In this document: positions 41,757-50,743 of the stretch, in pieces
How positions within the stretch are numbered: position 1 is the first letter of the stretch
Layout: every line of letters begins with the position of its first letter
Source: Chryseobacterium sp. c4a
GTDB lineage: Bacteria; Bacteroidota; Bacteroidia; Flavobacteriales; Weeksellaceae
Length of the DNA: 64,000 nucleotides
Reading direction: 5' to 3'
NCBI RefSeq assembly: GCF_009900745.1
Contig: NZ_WXVU01000015.1
Span: 1-64,000 of the forward strand
Notes under the pieces: model-generated
Databases searched by the model: none
The model's input: only the letters and a program-made list of their open reading frames with translations
Told to the model about the DNA's origin: nothing
Made by a program: the position numbers and the translations under genes

Positions 41757-42443
41757 TTAGATAGTGGGAAAATCAATTTCAAATCCAATTCCTCTGAGGG
41801 ATTGGATTTTTACATTGGGATCATTACTGAAATACTTTCGCAGTCTGCTGATAAATACATCAAGGCTTCTTCCTGTAAAATAATCGTTGGTTTCCCATAG
41901 ATTGTCCAGGATATTATTTCTTGTGATCGTAGAGTGATTATGCTTTAGAAGATACAACAGAAGTTCTTGCTCTCGAACGGTCATTCGCGCATTTCCGCTA
42001 GGGTGGGAAAGAAGGAGTTTTTGAGTGTCCAAAGAGTATTCACCAATCTTCACCTGGGATTCTACAGCAGGAGGTGAAATTCTTTTCAAAATATTTCTGA
42101 TCCTCAATACCAGTTCTTCAGGATCACAAGGTTTGGCAATATAATCATCAGCTCCTATTTTTAACCCGGTTAAACGATCAATTTTTTGATTCTTTGCAGT
42201 GAGAAATAAAAGCGGAAAGTTGTTCTTTTCTTTTAATATTATTTTTGCCAGTGAAAACCCATCGATATTAGGCATCATAACATCCAGAATGCCCATCTGA
42301 AAAGGAAAATCATTGGTGAGAAGGGGAATGATATCCTCAGGATTCTGAAACCAGCTAACATCAAAGTCTTCCAGTTCAAGATATTGTTTAAGTATTGTTC
42401 CGAAATCAGAATCGTCTTCTGCCAATAAGATTTTAGTTTTCAT
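41757..42443 (-). CDS. OmpR-family response regulator (TCS 2)
   Basis: 228 residues. Receiver with D10/D11, phospho-acceptor D54 (GILDVMMPNIDGF) and LTAKNQKIDR; the C-terminal winged helix includes MTVREQELLLYLLKHN and SLDVFISRLRKYF. It is close in sequence to the TCS 1 regulator, especially in the recognition helix segment SLDVFISRLRK, which agrees with both loci carrying similar RTTAAC operators. Its gene start overlaps the kinase stop by 11 bases. Confidence 0.94.
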   Translation of the reverse strand: MKTKILLAEDDSDFGTILKQYLELEDFDVSWFQNPEDIIPLLTNDFPFQMGILDVMMPNIDGFSLAKIILKEKNNFPLLFLTAKNQKIDRLTGLKIGADDYIAKPCDPEELVLRIRNILKRISPPAVESQVKIGEYSLDTQKLLLSHPSGNARMTVREQELLLYLLKHNHSTITRNNILDNLWETNDYFTGRSLDVFISRLRKYFSNDPNVKIQSLRGIGFEIDFPTI

Positions 42444-43752
42444 AAGGAATGGTTATTTTAAAAGTACTTCCAACGCCGGGCTGGCTGGACACATCAATCT
42501 TACCGTGATAAGAGGTAATGATTTCCTTCACGAAGTAAAGTCCAAGCCCAAGTCCTTTACTATTATGAATATTATTCGACTGTATTCTGTAGAATTTTTC
42601 AAAAATATTTTTCAGTTCTTTACTTTCCATCCCTTGCCCATTGTCGGAAACTTCAATTTTCAAATGTTGAGAAGAAGTATTGGTATTGATTTTCACCATG
42701 GAAGCTCCATATTTGATACTATTTTCACAAAGGTTCTTTACCACTGTTTCCATGAAGTTTTTATCAAAAGGAAGCTGTGTGGAGACTTTATTTTCAAATT
42801 TAAAATCTATTTTCGGATAGGTAAAGGCCAGATCCTGAATAAAAAAGTCCCAGTTTTCAGGTTGTATTGCAATTATTTCATCCGGTGTTTCATCTTTATG
42901 AAGCTGTAGCATAAGGCTTTCCAGTCTGGTAATCTGTCGGTCAATAAGTGGAAGAGTATCCGGATTCCAGCCTTTTTTTAACGTTTTGGAAGCTATTTTT
43001 AATGTCGCTATAGGGGTTTTAAACTCATGTGAAATGTTATCCACAACAGTGTGGAGGACTTCTACCTGTTTTTGCTGCTTGATGAGGTTTTTGACAGTGA
43101 GAATGTATAACAAAAGAACACTGGCAAGTAAGCTGATACAGCAGATAATTAAAACAATAATTCCTCTGAAAACGAGACTTTGTATATTTTCAATTTCAAT
43201 TTCCGTTTTGGTCTCAACATGAAATGAATCTATATCACTAACGGTCTCCTTTCCTGTGGTTTCTTGGATAGAAGACGTTCGCCATGTCCCAATGCTGGTA
43301 ATTCGTGGTTTTTTTACCTTATCTTTTGTTTCATAAATGGTAACGGGATGCTGTATTAGCTTGGTGCTGTCAGGAAGATGTTGGATGACACTATATTGAA
43401 TTCTTACACAGATGATATATCCGTTTTTTTTGTATCGATCATGAATGTAGTTTGTTAAATTCTTACTGGAATTCTTTTTGTTATCAACCAGATATCTTAA
43501 AAAATCCTGTTTGTTGAGCTTTTTGTGATAATATTGAGTAATAATTTTTTTCAGGGAATCACTTTTCTTATCACCAGAAGAATGATTGTTGACTACTTGA
43601 TCAGTATAAACTGAAATGTTCTGGTCTATAGATCTATATATTTCCCTTTCTTTAACCTGATACGTCTGATATATAAAATATACTTGAATGCCCAGCAAAA
43701 AAAGGAATAGCGTGGCAAAAATATAAATCAGATTTTTATTCTTGGATATCAT
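42433..43752 (-). CDS. Sensor histidine kinase (TCS 2)
   Basis: 439 residues from the ATG at 43752; the frame also contains a TTG directly before it. TM1 at about 8-27 and TM2 at about 194-218 enclose a periplasmic domain of about 165 residues. HisKA follows with VVDNISHEFKTPIATLK, then the N box VVKNLCENSIKYGASM, G1 DNGQGMESKELKNIF and G2 GLGLGLYFVKEII. The signal is unknown. It is divergent from the GLPGLI gene, with RTTAAC repeats between them. The 11 base overlap with the regulator gene indicates coupled translation. Confidence 0.93.
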   Translation of the reverse strand: MISKNKNLIYIFATLFLFLLGIQVYFIYQTYQVKEREIYRSIDQNISVYTDQVVNNHSSGDKKSDSLKKIITQYYHKKLNKQDFLRYLVDNKKNSSKNLTNYIHDRYKKNGYIICVRIQYSVIQHLPDSTKLIQHPVTIYETKDKVKKPRITSIGTWRTSSIQETTGKETVSDIDSFHVETKTEIEIENIQSLVFRGIIVLIICCISLLASVLLLYILTVKNLIKQQKQVEVLHTVVDNISHEFKTPIATLKIASKTLKKGWNPDTLPLIDRQITRLESLMLQLHKDETPDEIIAIQPENWDFFIQDLAFTYPKIDFKFENKVSTQLPFDKNFMETVVKNLCENSIKYGASMVKINTNTSSQHLKIEVSDNGQGMESKELKNIFEKFYRIQSNNIHNSKGLGLGLYFVKEIITSYHGKIDVSSQPGVGSTFKITIPYEN

Positions 43753-43800
43753 CAAAACAAAGATAGAGTTTTAACATTTTCCTGAAACAGTATTTTTATC

Positions 43801-43818
43801 ATTAACCTTTCATTAACC
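43801..43818 (+). promoter_or_regulatory. Predicted TCS 2 operator, two ATTAACC repeats
   Basis: ATTAACC at 43801 and again at 43812, exactly 11 bases apart, in the 118 base gap between the kinase start and the GLPGLI start. A -7-like element TAATTTTA at 43845-43852 lies 26 bases behind the second repeat, so a bound regulator would touch the -33 region of the GLPGLI promoter. Confidence 0.6.
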
Positions 43819-43870
43819 AATCTTACGATTGATAATATTTTTTTTAATTTTAGCATACAAATACAATATT

Positions 43871-44704
43871 ATGAAGAAACTAATTATCTCTTTTATGCTG
43901 TTGGTGGCAATTATAATGAACGCACAGACGCATCGGTTCATTTACGAACTTCAATACAGATCAGATGCTAATGATGCAGCATATGAGAAAGAAGAAATGG
44001 TACTGGATATTAATCCGGAAGAAGTGAAATTCTATGAATTTGAATTTCTGGTCAACGATTCTCTTAATATTCTTCATGGTGGCATGTCCTCTCAGCATAC
44101 CAGTCAATCTGAGCAGACAATTATTCGAAAAAAAAATACAAATACAAATAAAAATTACTTTCAGATTCAAATGATGCCTTATTATTATGTTTTTGAAACA
44201 GAAGACAATATTCAGTGGAAAATAGAGACGGATACTAAAAAAATCAATAATTATAGTTTACAGAAGGCGACAGCAAGATTTGGGGGAAGAAATTGGACGG
44301 CATGGTTTACTTCAGATATTAATATTCCTGAAGGACCTTATAAATTCAGAGGGTTACCAGGCCTGGTTCTGTATGTGGAAGATGATAAGAAAGATTATGT
44401 TTATTCCTTCTCCAGAAATATTAACCTTCCCAAAACCTATGATACAAAAAGCTTTCTTGAAAAACATTATTCACTAGATCCTATTACTATTGATTATAAG
44501 AAATGGGTGAAACTTAATCTTGAATTTTATAATGATCCCTATGCTAGAATGAGAACAGAATTTCAGCCCGGCTGGGATGTACGGATTGAAGGGAGGCAAA
44601 TTAAGAGTAAAGAAGAATTTGCCGGTCTCACCAAACAAACCCAGATGAATATAAAAAAGTATTATAACCCGATAGAATTGGATAAAGCCATTCCTTATCC
44701 GTAA
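43871..44704 (+). CDS. GLPGLI family exported protein
   Basis: 277 residues from the ATG at 43871; the open frame begins 42 bases earlier, but this Met gives a normal signal peptide (MKKLIISFMLLVAIIMNA, cut before Q19). The signature appears as RGLPGLVLYVED, preceded by WTAWFTSDINIPEGPYKF. Similarity to the GLPGLI protein at 7876-8694 runs through most of the chain, including the end YYNPIELDKA. It lies between TCS 2 and an outer-membrane beta-barrel receptor gene, the usual setting for this family, and all three share predicted RTTAAC operators. Confidence 0.9.
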   Translation: MKKLIISFMLLVAIIMNAQTHRFIYELQYRSDANDAAYEKEEMVLDINPEEVKFYEFEFLVNDSLNILHGGMSSQHTSQSEQTIIRKKNTNTNKNYFQIQMMPYYYVFETEDNIQWKIETDTKKINNYSLQKATARFGGRNWTAWFTSDINIPEGPYKFRGLPGLVLYVEDDKKDYVYSFSRNINLPKTYDTKSFLEKHYSLDPITIDYKKWVKLNLEFYNDPYARMRTEFQPGWDVRIEGRQIKSKEEFAGLTKQTQMNIKKYYNPIELDKAIPYP

Positions 44705-44725
44705 AATATAGTTTAAATCCATTTT

Positions 44726-44757
44726 AAAAGCCTGAATCAAAAAATTCAGGCTTTTCA
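44726..44757 (+). terminator. Intrinsic terminator
   Basis: AAAAGCCTGAAT pairs with ATTCAGGCTTTT around a 6 base loop. It separates the GLPGLI gene from the receptor gene, so the latter needs its own promoter. Confidence 0.9.
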
Positions 44758-44776
44758 TTTTTAAGGCTAAAAAGAC

Positions 44777-44805
44777 GTTAACCCATCATTAACCTTCTAT
44801 TAACC
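44777..44805 (+). promoter_or_regulatory. Predicted TCS 2 operator, three TTAACC repeats
   Basis: GTTAACC at 44777, ATTAACC at 44788 and ATTAACC at 44799: three copies with an exact 11 base period. The last copy ends about 20 bases before a T-rich -7-like element TAGATTTTTG (44825-44834). This is the clearest of the three repeat clusters and lies about 80 bases before the receptor start. Confidence 0.65.
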
Positions 44806-44875
44806 GAATTTCTCCTGTTCAATATAGATTTTTGTAGTGTAAAACAAGAGGTGATATGATATCATTCTCAAAAAT

Positions 44876-47251
44876 ATGACCATGAATAAAACTTTTCTTT
44901 TTCTGTGCTTTCCAATGATGATGATGGCTCAAAAACAAAAAATTGCAGGAACGGTAATGAATACCGAAAATGAAAAACTCCCAGCTGTGAATGTGATCCT
45001 TTACAATTCCAGAAATGAGTTCATTAAAGAGTTAAAAACCGATGGTAACGGAGGTTTTATTCTGGAAGGTGTTAAAGAACAAAATGTTAAGCTGGTAATT
45101 AAAAACAATGGATACTCTTTATTTGAAAAGAATCTAGATTTGGAAAAATCTGAAGCTTTGCAAATTATTCTTAGAAAGGAGGCAAAAGAAATAGAAGGCG
45201 TGGTGATGACTAAACGAAAGCCATTGATCAAAAGAAAAGTTGACCGCCTTGAATTTAATGTTGAGAATAGCAATATTTCATCACTCAATGCATGGGAAAT
45301 TTTAAAGAACACTCCGAATGTTGCGGTAAATAACAATGTTCTTACAGTAAAAGGCAGTACTGGAATTTTAGTGACAATTAATGATAAAAAAGTAATGCTG
45401 ACAGGAGATGAACTTAAAAATCTCTTGGAAAATACACAGGGAGATGAGGTGAAATCTGTAGAAGTAATTACCAATCCACCTGCAAAATATGAAGCTTCAG
45501 GAAGTGCGGTGCTCAATATTGTCATGAAAAAGAACAAAATTGAAGGCTATCGTGGAATTTTGTCTTCAAAATATATTCAAACGCAATATGCAAAGGCAGT
45601 TTTCGGACTGTCTCAATATTATAAGAAGGATAAGCTCTCCGTTATGGCAAGCTATTATAAAGGGATGGGGACTTATCTCCGTGAAGGATTTGACTATGTT
45701 CATTATCCCGAAAGCCAAACCAGATGGGTGAGTACAATGAATAGGAAGGATAAAAACACTAACCAGAATACTCTGAATTTTAATGTGGAATACGAACTGG
45801 ACAGTTTGACCAGTTTGAGCCTCAACTATTCAGGGTATTTTTCTCCAAAATCTTATGGAATCTACGATGTGCCTACAGAAATTTACAACAGTCAGGAAAT
45901 CATAGAATCTCATTATAGAACATTGAACGATCATGAAGCAAGTTCTTCCAATAATTCTGTTAGTTTTCAGATAGATCGAAAATTAAATAAAAAAAGTAAT
46001 CTATCATGGATTAATTATTTTACCAGCAACAATACCAAAAAATATCAGAATGTGGCAACTCATTTAGATTTTGCCGGTCAATCTCCAAGAGAGGAAAACT
46101 TTATGACTCAAAATAAAGCTGATGTGCAATTATATTCCACCCAGTTGGATTATCAATGGAAAGGAGAAAAACTGGAGCTGGAGTCGGGTGCCAAATACAG
46201 CTTCGTAAAAACAAACAGTACACTTGATTTCTCTGATAATGAAAATGGATCTATAGAATACAGACCTGAAAAAAGCAGTGTCTTTGATTATAAAGAATAT
46301 AATTTTGCCTTATACTCTTCACTGGCATACAATATAGGAAAGTGGAATTTTAAAGGTGGGCTTCGTGCGGAAATGACAGATCTTGAAGGAGTCGTTTCTG
46401 AGCCTTATGAACGAAATAAAAGCAACTACTGGAGCTTCTTTCCTACTTTTTATGCACAATATACAACTGAAAATAAGCATGAGTTTGGGTTTTCCTATGG
46501 TAAAAGGATCAGCAGACCTACTTATTCATGGCTGAATCCGGCAAAATCTTATTATAATCTATTCTCTTATTTTCAGGGAGATCCACAATTAAAGGCAACT
46601 ATTATCCATAATCTCAACCTTTCATATTCCTGGAAAGATTGGCATCTTGATCTGTATTACCGTAAAGAACTACATCCGTCTATGGAAATCTCCTATCAGG
46701 TTCCGGAAACCAATAATGTAGTGTATCATTTTACCAATATTGAAAAAGGGCAGGCGTTTGGATTAAGTTTGTACAAAAATATCCAGATAAAACCCTGGTG
46801 GAATGTAGTAGTCTCTGAAAATCTGGAGCACAACGAAAATTATTTCAATGGGGTGGATGGTATATTACATAAGAATAAAGTTTGGAATTGGATGTCCAAT
46901 ATTTCTACAAGCTTTACATTAGATAAAACCAGTGACTGGAAAATAGAGATGGGGCATCGTTATTATTCGCCGGGGGTTCAGGGGCCTTTCAGAATTTCTG
47001 CTACCTGGAATGCTTATTTTGTCATGAATCGGAAGTTCTTTAATAAAAAGCTGGAAGCCTCTTTCTTTGTCAATGATATCTTTAGAACAATGGGGCAGAA
47101 AGTAGTTACAAAATATGCCAATCAGGATAATTATTTCCTGGATTATACGGATAGCCAAGGGGTTACATTATCACTTAAATTCAACTTTGGAAACCAGGCT
47201 GTAAAGAATGCAAAAACAATCAGAAAAACATCGGAACAAGATAGGCTTTAG
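44876..47251 (+). CDS. Outer-membrane beta-barrel receptor (TonB-dependent-receptor-like)
   Basis: 791 residues. A signal peptide (about 1-20, MNKTFLFLCFPMMMMAQ) is followed by a CarboxypepD_reg domain (about 25-95, AGTVMNTENEKLPAVNVILYN). A plug-like domain (about 110-220) contains VTNPPAKYEASGSAVLNIVMK, and a long outer-membrane beta-barrel of the OMP_b-brl_3 type runs to the end, finishing GVTLSLKFNFGN. No TonB box is obvious. This class is typical of 'outer membrane beta-barrel family protein' genes paired with GLPGLI genes. The ligand is unknown; metal ions or peptides are possible. It has its own promoter region with three operator repeats. Confidence 0.88.
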   Translation: MTMNKTFLFLCFPMMMMAQKQKIAGTVMNTENEKLPAVNVILYNSRNEFIKELKTDGNGGFILEGVKEQNVKLVIKNNGYSLFEKNLDLEKSEALQIILRKEAKEIEGVVMTKRKPLIKRKVDRLEFNVENSNISSLNAWEILKNTPNVAVNNNVLTVKGSTGILVTINDKKVMLTGDELKNLLENTQGDEVKSVEVITNPPAKYEASGSAVLNIVMKKNKIEGYRGILSSKYIQTQYAKAVFGLSQYYKKDKLSVMASYYKGMGTYLREGFDYVHYPESQTRWVSTMNRKDKNTNQNTLNFNVEYELDSLTSLSLNYSGYFSPKSYGIYDVPTEIYNSQEIIESHYRTLNDHEASSSNNSVSFQIDRKLNKKSNLSWINYFTSNNTKKYQNVATHLDFAGQSPREENFMTQNKADVQLYSTQLDYQWKGEKLELESGAKYSFVKTNSTLDFSDNENGSIEYRPEKSSVFDYKEYNFALYSSLAYNIGKWNFKGGLRAEMTDLEGVVSEPYERNKSNYWSFFPTFYAQYTTENKHEFGFSYGKRISRPTYSWLNPAKSYYNLFSYFQGDPQLKATIIHNLNLSYSWKDWHLDLYYRKELHPSMEISYQVPETNNVVYHFTNIEKGQAFGLSLYKNIQIKPWWNVVVSENLEHNENYFNGVDGILHKNKVWNWMSNISTSFTLDKTSDWKIEMGHRYYSPGVQGPFRISATWNAYFVMNRKFFNKKLEASFFVNDIFRTMGQKVVTKYANQDNYFLDYTDSQGVTLSLKFNFGNQAVKNAKTIRKTSEQDRL

Positions 47252-47359
47252 AATGTTTTAAATAAAAAGTCAATTATCATAAAACATTATTACAAAAGAA
47301 ATTCTCACTTGGTGTTACATTTTCGCTATTTTTGATACTTATCTTAAAAAGAGATCATT

Positions 47360-49225
47360 ATGAAGAGAATTTTTTCCGGAATGCTGGTGGTTGTTTCTTT
47401 GTTGCAGCTTTCCGCTCAGGAATTGTATATGCCGAGAAATATTAAAAGAGCTTATGAGAAAGGAACCCGTGATATTTCAGGGGCACCTGGCAAAAACTAC
47501 TGGCAGAATAAAGGAACTTACAATGTTGATGTAAAAGTAGATGCCAATACGAAGATCGTTTCCGGAAAAGAAACAATTGTTTATACTAATAACAGTCCGG
47601 ACAATCTGAATGAATTGGCTATCAGATTTGTGAATAACCTGCACAAGCCACAATCTCCAAGATCAGGAACAGTTTCCAAAGATTTCCTATCCACAGGGCT
47701 TAGAATTAAATCATTTATTGTAAACGGTGAAAAGTATGACATCAATAGTGATGATTGGGGAACTGTTGAAAAAGTAAAATTAAAGTCAGCTTTAAAATCA
47801 AAATCAAAAGCTGAAGTTAAAATAGAATGGGAATATCCACTTTCTGTACAGAGTGGGAGAGAAGGGCAGATTGATCCGGAAACATTCTATGTAGCCTATT
47901 CTTTCCCTAGAATTTCCGTATATGATGATTATAATGGATGGGATATGCTTCCGCATTCCGACAGACAGGAATTTTATAATGATTTTAATGACTATAGTTT
48001 TGCCATCACTGCACCGAAAAATTATGTAGTGTGGGCAACCGGAGATTTTCTAAATCCTGAATCCGTTCTTCAGCCTGAATATTTGAAAAGGTATAAAGCT
48101 TCATTGAAAAGTGATAAGCTGATGCATATTGCTACTGAGCAGGAAATGAAGTCCGGAAAAGTAACCCAGCAGAACAAATGGAACGTCTGGAAGTTTAAAG
48201 CCAATCATATAACAGACTTTTGTTTTGCTTTGAGTAATCATTATGTATGGGATGCAGCAAGTGTTCAGTTGAAAACCAAAAGAGCAAGCGTTCAGGCAGG
48301 ATATAAAGCGGGAGCTAAAGATTTTGAACATTATGTAGATTGGATGCGTTACAATCTGGATTGGTTTTCTAAAAACTGGCCGGGAGTAGAATATCCTTAT
48401 AATGTAATGACAGCCATTCAGGGGTATGCTGACATGGAATACCCAATGATGATTAATGATACAAGTATTCCTGATGATCTTCAGGATGCCAGACTTACCG
48501 CAGATCATGAAATTGCACATACTTATTTCCCTTTCTATATGGGAATTAATGAAACAAGATATGCCTTTATGGATGAAGGATGGGCAACTACGCTGGAGTA
48601 TTTAATCGGAATTGATGAGAATGGTGAAGAAAAAGCGAAAGATTTTTATAAAAACTTCCGTGTAAAAAGATGGATCAATGATCCGTCTGCAGAACAGGAT
48701 CAGCCAATCATTACGATGAGTACACAAGTGAGTGGCTCAGGATATGGAAACAATTCATACGTAAAATCTTCTCTATCTTATCTGGCACTAAAAGATTATC
48801 TGGGAGACGAGCAGTTTAAAAAAGCATTACACCATTATATGGATAACTGGAACGGGAAGCACCCGGTTCCATGGGACTATTTTAATTCTATGAGTACAGG
48901 TTCAGGAAAAAACCTGAATTGGTTCTTCCAAAACTGGTTTTATACCAATAATTATATTGATTTAAAAGTTGCCGGAGCTTCTCAAATGAATGATTTGCTT
49001 ACCGTGAATGTTGCTAATGTAGGCGGGTTTGCCATTCCGTTTGATGCTATATTATCTTATGAAGACGGGACTACAGAAAAATTACACTTTTCACCATCTG
49101 TGTGGGAAAAGGATCAGAAACTAACAGATCTGGTGATTCCTATTAAGAAAAGAGTAAAATCGGTACAATTAGATGGAGATATTTTCATGGATTATACACC
49201 AGGAGATAACAGTAAAACTCTATAA
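47360..49225 (+). CDS. M1 family zinc metallopeptidase, exported
   Basis: 621 residues. A signal peptide (cut after LSA before Q) is followed by the M1 saddle domain (DVKVDANTKIVSGKETIVYTN). The zinc site is H383-E384-I-A-H387 with E406 in FMDEGWATT, and the exopeptidase loop reads GYADMEYPM. It is a paralogue of the enzyme at 38622 but lacks the C-terminal extension. It lies 108 bases behind the receptor gene and has a strong terminator, so it may be read through from the receptor or from its own promoter. Confidence 0.92.
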   Translation: MKRIFSGMLVVVSLLQLSAQELYMPRNIKRAYEKGTRDISGAPGKNYWQNKGTYNVDVKVDANTKIVSGKETIVYTNNSPDNLNELAIRFVNNLHKPQSPRSGTVSKDFLSTGLRIKSFIVNGEKYDINSDDWGTVEKVKLKSALKSKSKAEVKIEWEYPLSVQSGREGQIDPETFYVAYSFPRISVYDDYNGWDMLPHSDRQEFYNDFNDYSFAITAPKNYVVWATGDFLNPESVLQPEYLKRYKASLKSDKLMHIATEQEMKSGKVTQQNKWNVWKFKANHITDFCFALSNHYVWDAASVQLKTKRASVQAGYKAGAKDFEHYVDWMRYNLDWFSKNWPGVEYPYNVMTAIQGYADMEYPMMINDTSIPDDLQDARLTADHEIAHTYFPFYMGINETRYAFMDEGWATTLEYLIGIDENGEEKAKDFYKNFRVKRWINDPSAEQDQPIITMSTQVSGSGYGNNSYVKSSLSYLALKDYLGDEQFKKALHHYMDNWNGKHPVPWDYFNSMSTGSGKNLNWFFQNWFYTNNYIDLKVAGASQMNDLLTVNVANVGGFAIPFDAILSYEDGTTEKLHFSPSVWEKDQKLTDLVIPIKKRVKSVQLDGDIFMDYTPGDNSKTL

Positions 49226-49230
49226 AATAA

Positions 49231-49262
49231 AAGCCTTCAGTATCTGAAGGCTTTTTTATTTT
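49231..49262. terminator. Bidirectional terminator
   Basis: AAGCCTTCAG pairs with CTGAAGGCTT around TAT with A/T runs on both sides, between the convergent M1 and PAP2 genes; its 3' edge touches the PAP2 stop. Confidence 0.93.
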
Positions 49263-50646
49263 AAAAAAATGCAGTTAATCTTAAACCAAGGGTGATATAA
49301 CTTATCTTTTCTTTAGCAATAATATTATTCAATTGCTCATCCAGTTCTGCACTTTCTTTGATTTCATCGCTAAAGTGGTAACGGATGGTAGAGTTGATCA
49401 GATTATAATCCGTGTAGAAAGTAAGTCCTAATCCAGGATTAAACTTATAAGTCATAGAGGCTCCCGTATTCCAACGGAAAGCAGGCTTTGGTTTGTATCT
49501 TGCGATCTGAAGTTGATGATTCGGAGCATCTATATTATCTCCTTTTACAAAAACTTTTCCACTTGCGGTAGCTGCATAGCCTCCTGTTGCCTTTAAAGTA
49601 AGCTGCCATTTATCAGAGAATTCATGAGAGAAATAAGGGCCAATACCTGCAGACAAAAAGCCCATAGATTGTGTTTTAACCTCATGATCGCCAAAATCCT
49701 GCCCATCATCAAAAGTAATTCTTTGAGATTTAATAGGGAAGCTGCTAAAAGTGATGTCTGCACCTACTCCCCATTTTTTAGAGAAGAAATAAGCACCTTC
49801 TATTCCGCCTTCAAAGCCGACTTGTTTTTTGTTGTCCAATTCAGATTCTTTAAGGAAGTTGGTGGTACCTAATGCCGTACCCATTTTTAGGGCAAGGAAA
49901 GATGGATAGTCATTTCCTTGTATTCTGGATAAAATACTTAAATTATCTCCTTTGTTCTTATAAATTTTATCAATAAAAAAATATCCAAGCTCAGTAGATA
50001 TGATTCCGATTCCTGCTCCAGCAAGAATATCAGGAACCCAGTGTCTGTTATTTAAATTTCTTCCAAGTCCTGTAAGTGTTGCAGAGCCATATCCGGCGAT
50101 ACTGTAGGCAGGATTTACCATTCCATATTCTTTATGCAAAAAGCTGGCATTGGTAAAAGCCATAGCAGCATGACCTGATGGGAAAGAGTTGTTTTTGGAT
50201 CCATCTGGACGCTCAACTTTTGTTGTATACTTAATGGAATTGACCAGGATCCCCATAATCACCAAGCTGGCACCATAAGATAAAGTAGCTCTTCCAATAT
50301 TGTTTCGTCCTTTTACGCCTCCCAATTTTAGTCCGTAAACGGCTACAGCAGGTGCATATTGAAGATAATCATCATATTTTACCTTGAAGTTGGGGAGGTA
50401 TCTGTTTCTCACTTCACGGATATTTTCTTTTTCTCCCCATGTTGCCGCAGCAGCTGTAAAAAGAATAGCAGGAGCCACAGATTTTTTTACCCATTCCTTC
50501 TTGAAAAATGGTGTAGACTCTTTGATAGGTGTGTTGGTGTTGATTAAAGCAATATCCTGCTTAAGGTTTCGAGATTGGATTGTATCCTGTGCTTTATAAC
50601 TATATAAATGCAGTAAAATCCCTGATGCTAGGGCTATTTTTTTCAT
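49261..50646 (-). CDS. PAP2 phosphatase fused to an outer-membrane-like beta-barrel
   Basis: 461 residues from the ATG at 50646; nine residues of open frame upstream precede the signal peptide (MKKIALASGILLHLYSYKA). The N-terminal half is a PAP2 acid phosphatase: K-x6-RP in KYTTKVERP, PSGHAAMAF, and R-x5-H-x3-D in RNLNNRHWVPD. The C-terminal half (about 245-461) is made of alternating strands (FEGGIEGAYFFSKKWGVGADI; LGLTFYTDYNLI; ISYITLGLRLTAFF) ending in Phe, the mark of an outer-membrane beta-barrel. The enzyme would remove phosphate from lipids such as undecaprenyl or lipid A phosphates, here perhaps at the outer membrane. Confidence 0.87.
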   Translation of the reverse strand: MKKIALASGILLHLYSYKAQDTIQSRNLKQDIALINTNTPIKESTPFFKKEWVKKSVAPAILFTAAAATWGEKENIREVRNRYLPNFKVKYDDYLQYAPAVAVYGLKLGGVKGRNNIGRATLSYGASLVIMGILVNSIKYTTKVERPDGSKNNSFPSGHAAMAFTNASFLHKEYGMVNPAYSIAGYGSATLTGLGRNLNNRHWVPDILAGAGIGIISTELGYFFIDKIYKNKGDNLSILSRIQGNDYPSFLALKMGTALGTTNFLKESELDNKKQVGFEGGIEGAYFFSKKWGVGADITFSSFPIKSQRITFDDGQDFGDHEVKTQSMGFLSAGIGPYFSHEFSDKWQLTLKATGGYAATASGKVFVKGDNIDAPNHQLQIARYKPKPAFRWNTGASMTYKFNPGLGLTFYTDYNLINSTIRYHFSDEIKESAELDEQLNNIIAKEKISYITLGLRLTAFF

Positions 50647-50743
50647 CGTTGTGATCCTGAAATTTAAAATCACGTAAAAATATAAAAAAAATCTATCCCA
50701 AACTTGGAATAGATTTTAAATATTTAATAATTTATAAGATTTG

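Noticed and set aside
45001..45537. Minus-strand frame of 178 codons
   Set aside because: It lies fully inside the outer-membrane receptor gene, with no start context and Ser/Phe-rich antisense composition.
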